Source: VRUE01 sp963725085
Lineage (GTDB): Bacteria > Actinomycetota > Thermoleophilia > Solirubrobacterales > 70-9
DNA length: 64,000 bases
Direction: 5' to 3'
Assembly: GCA_963725085.1 (NCBI GenBank)
Contig: CAVRXM010000005.1
Location: 124,001-188,000 of the forward strand
In this document: in pieces, positions 58,341-64,000 of the stretch
How the letters are laid out: each line of letters opens with the position of its first letter
Position numbering within the stretch: position 1 is the first letter of the stretch
Program-made: the position numbers and the translations under genes
Notes under the pieces: generated by a model
Told to the model about the DNA's origin: nothing
Database searches by the model: none
What the model saw: the letters and a program-made list of their open reading frames with translations, nothing else

Positions 58341-61300
58341 TCAGGCCGTGGCCCGCTCGGGGTCCTCGATCACGGCGCGGACCCGCCGCTCGAGCGAGCG
58401 GCACCCGTACTCGGTCGCGGCGTCGAGCGCCTGCCCGAGCATCTTCTCGGCGGCCTCGCGATCGCCGGGCTCGGCGCGGCGCAGGAGCATCAGCGCCCAC
58501 TCGTGGCGGGTGCGGGCGAGCCAGGTCGGCGCCCCGATCCGCTCGCAGGTGGCCGCCGAGCGGCGGAAGTGCTCTTCCGCCTCCCGGTGGCGGTCGAGGC
58601 AGGTCGCGGTCAGGCCCAGGTAGCGCTCAACGGGGCCGAACATCGTCACCCCCGTGTAGCTGAGCTGGTCGCGCCAGGGGAGCAGCCGCTCGTGCAGGGC
58701 CGCCGCCGCATCCCCCTCGTCCAACCGCGATGCGACCTCGGCGAGGAACCCGAGCGCGGCCTTCGAGGACGGGGTGGGGGTGACGTCGAAGCCACCCGCG
58801 GCGAAGCCGTGGAGAGCAGCGCGCGCCTTCTCGGTGTCCTCGAGCTCGCAGTAGCTGAGTGCGAGCGCGCTCGCGTAGGCCTCCAGCAGCGGCGCTTCCT
58901 CCACCGCCTGCTCCTGGATCCCGAGGATCTCGTCGAGGCGGCCCTGCTCGTAGCGGATCGCGTGGATCTGGGCCGCGTACACCGCGAAGACGTCGGGCTG
59001 GCCGGCCTCGGTGCCGAGGCCGGCCGAGCGGTTGGTGAGCTCCTCGGCCCGCTCGAAGTCGCCCGCCATCGTCGCCAGCAGCGCCGGCGCGAAGGTGTTG
59101 ACCCAGAGGAACATCGGCTGGCCGGTCTCCTCGGCGATCTCTTCCTGGACCGCGCGGCCGCGGGCTGCCGTCTCGAAATCGCCCCGGTCGAGCGCGTTCA
59201 GCCCCTGGAAGACCGACGCCCAGTAACGCAGAAGCGTGTCGTCGATCTCGTCGGCGAGCGCGATCACCTCCTCGGTCTCGACCAGCCGTTCGCTCAGAGT
59301 CTGGGGAGCGGCGATCGCTATCTGGCGGCGCGCCAGCGCCCAGGCCAGCGCCCAGCGGTCGTCGCTCTCCCGCGCCAGCCTCACCGCCTCGGCGCTCAGC
59401 TCCTGACGGCGGTCGAGATCGGCGCCGTAGCTGAGCTCGACCGCGAGCAGAGACAGCAGCTCGGCGCGGGTGCTGCCCTCCTCGCAGAGCTCCAAGGCGG
59501 CCTCGAGCGCCCTGATGCGACGCTCGTCGATCTGGCCGACGACGCTGCTGAAGCCGCGGGTGTTGGCGAGGGCGGCGCGGGCCATCCGCGGGCCGTCGGA
59601 AAGACCCCTGGCGAGCTCACAGGCTTCGAGAAGCGTCTCGCTGTACTCGGGGTCGCCGAGCTGGCGCCGGGCGTCGCCGAGGCCGGTGATGGCATCGCAG
59701 CGCTGGCCGGGATCGGCATCCGGGGTCTGGTCGAGGACGTCGATCGCACGCTGGAACCACTCGAGCGCCTCGGCGGGAGCGAGCGCGTCGAGCGCCCTTT
59801 CGCCGGCCCTGATCGAGTGCTCCGCGGCCTTCAGCGGCATCTGCGGCGTCGTCGTCCGCAGCCAGTGCCAGGCGAGCTCCTCCGCCCGCCCGCCCGGGTC
59901 GGCGCCGCACATCTGTTCCAGCGCCTCGGCGATCCTCCGGTGCGTCTGCGCCTGCCGGGTGGCGCCGAGGTCGTCGTAGAGAGTGTTGTTGACCAGCGAG
60001 TGGGAGAAGCTGAACCGTCCGGCCGATCGACCCTCGACCAGAAGGGCGCCCCTGACGGCGCCGTCGAGGTGGTCCAGCACCTCGTCCTGGCCCTCGCCGC
60101 TGGCACGTGCGAGCAGCTCGAGGTCGAAGTCACGGCCGATGACCGCAGCGGTCGAGAGCAGCGAGGCGGTATCGGCACCGAGCCGCTCCGCTCGGCTCGT
60201 CACGACCTCGCGAATGCTCTGCGGCAGGCCGAGGTCAGCGAGCGAGCCGATGCCCTCTTCGTCGAGGTGGCGGAGGATCTCGCCGACGAAGAACGGGTTG
60301 CCGTCGGTCTCACGGCTGATCTCATCGGCGAGGTCGGCCTCCTTGTCCGGCAGCGACTCGCCCAGCACGCCCTCCATCAGCGTGCCGACGTCGTCCGAGT
60401 CGAGCCCGGTCAGGCCGATCCGCCGCACGCCCTCCTCGCGCCGGAGGTCGCCGAGGACCTGGTTGAAGGGGTGGCCCCGCGTAAGTTCGGACTCGCGGTG
60501 GGTCCCCAACAGCAGCAGCTCGCAGTCGGCGGTAGAGCTGATCAGGTGCCTGAGGAGCGCGAGGCTCTGGGAGTCGGCCCACTGGACGTCGTCGATCACA
60601 ACGACGACGAGCTGCTCGCGGCTCGCCTCGACGATCATCCCGATCGCCGCGGCGCGGAGCAGGTAGCGCTCGGTCTCGGCGTCGGTGTTCTTCGGCGCCG
60701 GGACGTCGGGGATCCTGTCGACGAGCCCGGGTGCCAGCCTCCGCAGCTCGCCTCCGTGGCGCTCGACATGGCGTTCGATGATCGGCTGCGGCGCGTGCTC
60801 GACGTAGTGGGAGAGGGCTTCCGCCCAGGGCCGGTTGGGAGGGTCGATGTCCTCGGTGCTGCGCCCGAACAGCACCGCGGCGCCGCGGGCATGGAGGTCG
60901 ATCGCGGCCTGGGCCGCGAGCCTTGACTTGCCGATCCCGGGCTCGCCGGAGATCAACGCCACCTGGCGGTGCCCGGACTCGGCGGCGGCCGCGATCTCCT
61001 GAAGCTGGGCCCGCTCGTCGAGGCGGCCGACGAACCCGGATGCCGGGACCCGACTGAGCCGGACCGGCAGCGGGATCGCGCTCGCCTTACCGGCCGTCGG
61101 CCAGAGGAGTCGGAAGGCCTTAACCGGCTCGGCCATGCCCTTCAACTCGAGGCCCCCGACCTCCTCGAGGTCGTGGGCGCGAGACGTAGCCATCGCCCGG
61201 ACAAGGTCGGAGACCAGCACCTCGTCCCCTTCGGCGGCGGCGCACAGCCGCGAGGCCTCGATCACGGGGTGGCCGAAGTAGTCGTTCTCACGGCGGGTGG

Positions 61301-61604
61301 CCTCGCCGAGGCTGATCCCGACCCGGACCGAGAGCGGCTCCTCGGCGCGGCGATTGCGGCGCGCGATCTTGCGCTGCATCGACGCGGCGCAGGCAAGCGC
61401 GGCAGAGGCACTCGCGAACGTCACCATCAGGCCGTCGCCGAGGTTCTTCACCTCCTCGCCGCCGGCATCGGAGATCGCCTCGCGGAGGAGGCCGAAGTGC
61501 TCGAGGCGAACCTCCTCGGCGGCGGCAGGACCGATCCGCAGCGTCATCTCGGTGCTACCGACGAGGTCGGTGAACAACACCGTCACGGTCTCCACGGGGT
61601 TCAT
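58341..61604 (-). CDS. class III nucleotide cyclase-like domain fused to STAND ATPase and TPR
   Basis: 1087 residues. N-terminal cyclase homology domain (about 1-170): metal Asp13 in LFTDLVGST and Asp57 in VKNLGDGLMV; the usual transition-state Asn of VN-x-A-x-R is Glu (VIEASRLC). Next a STAND/AAA ATPase (P-loop ISGEPGIGKSRLAAQ; VVVIDDVQWADSQSLALLRH), then from about 560 helical TPR-like repeats (for example AEALEWFQRAIDVL, AEEHFRRSAATCERIG). Actinobacteria have many such multidomain regulators. cAMP production is uncertain given the Asn change. Confidence 0.88.
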   Translation of the reverse strand: MNPVETVTVLFTDLVGSTEMTLRIGPAAAEEVRLEHFGLLREAISDAGGEEVKNLGDGLMVTFASASAALACAASMQRKIARRNRRAEEPLSVRVGISLGEATRRENDYFGHPVIEASRLCAAAEGDEVLVSDLVRAMATSRAHDLEEVGGLELKGMAEPVKAFRLLWPTAGKASAIPLPVRLSRVPASGFVGRLDERAQLQEIAAAAESGHRQVALISGEPGIGKSRLAAQAAIDLHARGAAVLFGRSTEDIDPPNRPWAEALSHYVEHAPQPIIERHVERHGGELRRLAPGLVDRIPDVPAPKNTDAETERYLLRAAAIGMIVEASREQLVVVVIDDVQWADSQSLALLRHLISSTADCELLLLGTHRESELTRGHPFNQVLGDLRREEGVRRIGLTGLDSDDVGTLMEGVLGESLPDKEADLADEISRETDGNPFFVGEILRHLDEEGIGSLADLGLPQSIREVVTSRAERLGADTASLLSTAAVIGRDFDLELLARASGEGQDEVLDHLDGAVRGALLVEGRSAGRFSFSHSLVNNTLYDDLGATRQAQTHRRIAEALEQMCGADPGGRAEELAWHWLRTTTPQMPLKAAEHSIRAGERALDALAPAEALEWFQRAIDVLDQTPDADPGQRCDAITGLGDARRQLGDPEYSETLLEACELARGLSDGPRMARAALANTRGFSSVVGQIDERRIRALEAALELCEEGSTRAELLSLLAVELSYGADLDRRQELSAEAVRLARESDDRWALAWALARRQIAIAAPQTLSERLVETEEVIALADEIDDTLLRYWASVFQGLNALDRGDFETAARGRAVQEEIAEETGQPMFLWVNTFAPALLATMAGDFERAEELTNRSAGLGTEAGQPDVFAVYAAQIHAIRYEQGRLDEILGIQEQAVEEAPLLEAYASALALSYCELEDTEKARAALHGFAAGGFDVTPTPSSKAALGFLAEVASRLDEGDAAAALHERLLPWRDQLSYTGVTMFGPVERYLGLTATCLDRHREAEEHFRRSAATCERIGAPTWLARTRHEWALMLLRRAEPGDREAAEKMLGQALDAATEYGCRSLERRVRAVIEDPERATA

Positions 61605-61653
61605 CCGTCCAATCGCAAGCTAGCACCAGATCAGCGGTTAGGCTGCCCCGTAC

Positions 61654-63159
61654 ATGAAGGAGAAGCTCGGCTGCTACTCCGGTCTCTACTCCGCCGAGGC
61701 AGAGGTGCGCACGCCCACCGACGCGGAGGCATTGCGCGCGATCTTCGCCGAGGCCGCCGACAGCGGCAGGCGGGTGACCTTCCGCGCCGGCGGCCACTCC
61801 TTCGACGGCCAGTCGCTCGGCGAAGACCTCGTCGTCTCGATGTTGGGCATGGACTCGATCGAGGTCTTGGACGAGGGACGGATGCGGGTCGGCCCCGGCG
61901 CGACCTGGGGCGCGATCCTCGAGACCCTGAAGCCGCTCGGTCTGGTGCCGGCGGTGACGGTTACGACCGAACACGCGACCGCCGGGGGCACCCTCTCGGG
62001 TGACTGCCTCTCGCGCTTCTCACCCTCCTACGGAAAAGAAGGGGAGTGGATCGAGAGCTTCGACCTGCTCACCCCGGAGGGCCGGTTGATCACCTGCACA
62101 CCGCCGCCGAAGGACGAGATGCCCTCGACATTGGAGGAGCGGGCATTCTGCGGCACGATCGGCGGGCTCGGATATCTCGGCGCCGTCGTCTCGATCACCT
62201 ACAGGCTGTTGCCGGCGCCTGGCAGGGGGGACGAGGTCGCGGTGCGGACGATCGTCCGCAAGTACGACACCTTCCGCGACCTCGCCGCTGACCTAGTCCC
62301 GACCGCCAAACGCATCTACCTCGAGGATTCCGATCCCGGCGACCCCGAGAAGCTCGACGCGATCTGGTCCGCCCTCGACACACGGGGAGACGGAACCAAG
62401 TCGGCGCTCTTCTTCACCTCGACGTTCGCCGCGACCAGGACTCGGCGGCGGATGGCGTTGCACCGACCGAAACTGCTGCTGCGGGTGCTCGTCGAGTGGC
62501 TGATGCGTGTCCCGTTCATCTCGAAGCTGATGTGGCGCTTCTACGTCCGCTTCCTGTTCAAGGACGGCGACGAGTACCTCGACGACCTCGAGGGCTTCAG
62601 CTTCTTCATGGATGGCAACGCGCGGGCGAAGCGGATCGGGAAAAAGCTCGGGTTCAAGATGCAGAACGCCCAGCAGACGTTCGTCGTGCCGAGCGACCCC
62701 GGCGCCGAGGGTGGCTGGGACGCCGCCGCCGACGACCTCGTCGAGTGGCTCGACTTCGCGCATGAGTACCTGCTCGAGCGCGACCTGACGCCGACCCTAA
62801 ACGACGTCCTGTTCGTCCCCCGCGACCGGCCGTTCCTGCTCTCGGCGAGCAACAACCAGCCGGGGTTCGCCGTCAGCTACGCGTTTGAGACCTCCAACCA
62901 GGGCCGGCTCGACCGCGCCAAACAGGCCTTCGACGAGCTCGCCGACATCCTCTGGGAGAAATTCCACGGCCGCGTCTACCTGGTCAAGAACGTCTTCGCC
63001 AAACCGGAGACGCTGGCGGCGATGTACGGCGACCATGCGGTCGAGTTCTTCCGCCTCAAGCGTGAGCTCGACCCGCGGATGCTGCTCCGCGACGACTTCC
63101 TCGAGCGGACCTTCGGCGGGCTGCTGCTCGAGTCAGGTGGTCTTGACGACCAGGACTGA
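61654..63159 (+). CDS. FAD-linked oxidoreductase (DHCR24/aldonolactone-oxidase-like)
   Basis: 501 residues. PCMH-type FAD domain: TFRAGGHSFDGQSLGEDLVV, RVGPGATWGAILETLKPLGL, TVTTEHATAGGTLSGDCLSR and CGTIGGLGYLGAVVSITYRL. The C-terminal half has a hydrophobic segment (LLLRVLVEWLMRVPFISKLM) and ends NVFAKPETLAAMYGDHAVEF, FRLKRELDPRMLL, as in DHCR24-like and alditol/lactone oxidases. Substrate unknown. TAGGCT lies 9 nt before ATG 61654. It overlaps the convergent stress-protein gene by 27 nt. Confidence 0.85.
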   Translation: MKEKLGCYSGLYSAEAEVRTPTDAEALRAIFAEAADSGRRVTFRAGGHSFDGQSLGEDLVVSMLGMDSIEVLDEGRMRVGPGATWGAILETLKPLGLVPAVTVTTEHATAGGTLSGDCLSRFSPSYGKEGEWIESFDLLTPEGRLITCTPPPKDEMPSTLEERAFCGTIGGLGYLGAVVSITYRLLPAPGRGDEVAVRTIVRKYDTFRDLAADLVPTAKRIYLEDSDPGDPEKLDAIWSALDTRGDGTKSALFFTSTFAATRTRRRMALHRPKLLLRVLVEWLMRVPFISKLMWRFYVRFLFKDGDEYLDDLEGFSFFMDGNARAKRIGKKLGFKMQNAQQTFVVPSDPGAEGGWDAAADDLVEWLDFAHEYLLERDLTPTLNDVLFVPRDRPFLLSASNNQPGFAVSYAFETSNQGRLDRAKQAFDELADILWEKFHGRVYLVKNVFAKPETLAAMYGDHAVEFFRLKRELDPRMLLRDDFLERTFGGLLLESGGLDDQD

Positions 63160-63552
63160 GCAGTTCGCGCGGTGGGTCACTGTGTTGGGGACGCTGCCGA
63201 GGACCCGGCGCTGCATCCCCTTGTTGCCGATCACGAGCAGGTCGGCACCGCACTCCTCGGCGAGCTGCACCAGGACCTTGCCCGGGTCTCCCGGGGCCGC
63301 CCTCGTCTCGGTCTTGACTCCCTCAAGGTTGAGGTCCTCCTCGAGGCGCTCGAGGATCGAGCGGACCCGCGCCGCTGGATTCGACGCCCACTGAAGCTCG
63401 ACGTCATCCCCGGTGGAGCCGCTCGCCGACTCGTCGAAGGCACTCAGCAGGAACAGCTTCGCCCCGAACTGGCGGGCGATCGCGACGGCCTGTTTGACCG
63501 CCTCATTCGCAGTGGGTGTCCCATCCGTCCCGACGGCAATCGTGGAAATCAT
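63133..63552 (-). CDS. universal stress protein (UspA family)
   Basis: 139 residues with the Usp fold: TIAVGTDGTPTANEAVKQAV at the start and the ATP-binding end ADLLVIGNKGMQRRVLGSVP, NTVTHRANCSVLVVKTT (G-x2-G-x9-G-S/T). Binds ATP or AMP and supports stress survival. ATG 63552 has a GAGGGGAG ribosome-binding site. Confidence 0.93.
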   Translation of the reverse strand: MISTIAVGTDGTPTANEAVKQAVAIARQFGAKLFLLSAFDESASGSTGDDVELQWASNPAARVRSILERLEEDLNLEGVKTETRAAPGDPGKVLVQLAEECGADLLVIGNKGMQRRVLGSVPNTVTHRANCSVLVVKTT

Positions 63553-63617
63553 CTGGCTCTCCCCTCGGGCGGCCAGCCTATCGCGGCAGGGTCGGGCCTG
63601 GAAGAATCAACCCTCCC

Positions 63618-63688
63618 GGCGCCTTGGCGGAGTGGCTACGCAGCGGCCTGCAAAGCCGTTTACACCGGTTCGATTCCGGTAGGCGCCT
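63618..63688 (+). tRNA. tRNA-Cys(GCA)
   Basis: Acceptor GGCGCCT (63618-63624) / AGGCGCC (63681-63687); anticodon stem GCGGC/GCCGT with loop CTGCAAA, anticodon GCA at 63650-63652; T arm CCGG-TTCGATT-CCGG. No encoded CCA. A decayed integrase lies downstream. Confidence 0.96.
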
Positions 63689-63689
63689 T

Positions 63690-63709
63690 CCCCGCAAATC
63701 GGGGGTTTT
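63690..63709 (+). terminator. intrinsic terminator of tRNA-Cys
   Basis: CCCCG (63690-63694) / CGGGG (63700-63704), loop CAAAT, then GTTTT. Confidence 0.8.
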
Positions 63710-63786
63710 CGGCTTGGCAGCAAGGTTTGGTGTCCTACCGGCCGTCCGGTTGTCCCCGGCTGAAGCCGGCTTTGAACTGGCGTAAT

Positions 63787-63807
63787 TGGCACCCCACTGG
63801 CACCCCA
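63787..63807 (+). repeat. tandem direct repeat beside tRNA-Cys
   Basis: TGGCACCCCA occurs at 63787-63796 and 63798-63807, an 11-bp period, 98 nt past the tRNA. Same arrangement as the GTTGTGCGCCC tandem after tRNA-Gly. Confidence 0.5.
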
Positions 63808-63863
63808 GGGCGGACTACCCAGTGTCTGGGTCGGCATCCTCCAAGCGTGGTTCGGGGCGCATG

Positions 63864-63994
63864 TGCAACCCAAACGCGATTCAGGAGTTCATGGGACACT
63901 CGAAGATCCATACGACGTTTGATGTCTATGGCACTAGCTGCCGGCGAGCCGCGAGGAGGTTCGGCAGCGGATCGATGCTTACCTGGCGTCATAG
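63864..63994 (+). pseudogene. C-terminal remnant of a tyrosine integrase
   Basis: NPNAIQEFMGHSKIHTTFDV followed by YG is the end of a phage/ICE-type tyrosine recombinase, with the GH motif and catalytic Tyr (63927-63929). The sequence then changes frame, with a TAG at 63935-63937, and resumes as LPASREEVRQRIDAYLAS ending at TAG 63992-63994. The upstream catalytic part is not recognisable within the 150 nt back to the tRNA. A relic of an element integrated at tRNA-Cys. Confidence 0.75.
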
Positions 63995-64000
63995 GCAGGC

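Overview
The window is high-GC actinobacterial chromosome. Its first half carries the order known from Streptomyces and relatives: coaD-linked gene / DUF177 / rpmF / rnc / smc / ftsY / ffh / rpsP / KH / trmD / rplS / lepB / rnhB / yraN / comM / dprA / xer / whiG-type sigma factor. Together with many secreted proteins starting with a YANVMATVAVFIALGG-type segment and secreted propeller and PKD proteins, this points to Thermoleophilia (Solirubrobacterales-like). That placement is inference from style and synteny, not from a search.

Region 1 (1-33.4 kb) is mostly conserved housekeeping: lipid and ACP supply (plsX, acpP), RNase III, a short SMC, the SRP pair ftsY/ffh, the rpsP-KH-trmD-rplS-lepB-rnhB run, DNA uptake (comM, dprA), thiD, ilvD, a peptidoglycan L,D-transpeptidase, a Xer recombinase, a FliA/WhiG-type sigma factor and an EF-G paralogue. 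Several members deviate from the family norm: SMC lacks a hinge, RNase III lacks a catalytic Glu, L19 has a long acidic tail, lepB has no ordinary start codon, and rimM is absent. Many genes have a TAnnnT box 6-9 nt before the start codon, suggesting leaderless transcripts.

Region 2 (33.4-49.9 kb) is accessory DNA. It begins at an intact tRNA-Gly(GCC) and contains five further copies of the tRNA 3' end, all in the same orientation, at about 37.96, 40.72, 43.05, 49.13 and 49.84 kb. They divide the region into cassettes, as expected for repeated integration at one tRNA attachment site with loss of the integrases. The cassettes carry (a) an OmpR-type two-component system with a small secreted-protein regulon marked by 11-bp direct repeats, (b) lipoproteins and small secreted proteins, (c) an acyltransferase with a hydrolase, and (d) a compact putative biosynthetic cluster: Sfp-type phosphopantetheinyl transferase, a one-module adenylation-carrier-thioesterase synthetase with an acetoacetyl-CoA-synthetase-like adenylation domain, a TetR regulator and a UGT-type glycosyltransferase. 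Cassette (d) is the best candidate for an undescribed system here.

Region 3 (49.9-64 kb) holds a DUF899 protein, several secreted propeller or repeat proteins, an EamA exporter, a large cyclase-STAND-TPR regulator, an FAD oxidase and a universal stress protein. It ends at a tRNA-Cys(GCA) followed by a decayed tyrosine integrase, a second integration boundary. Broken or possibly broken genes cluster from 30.9 to 57.4 kb and again at the right end.
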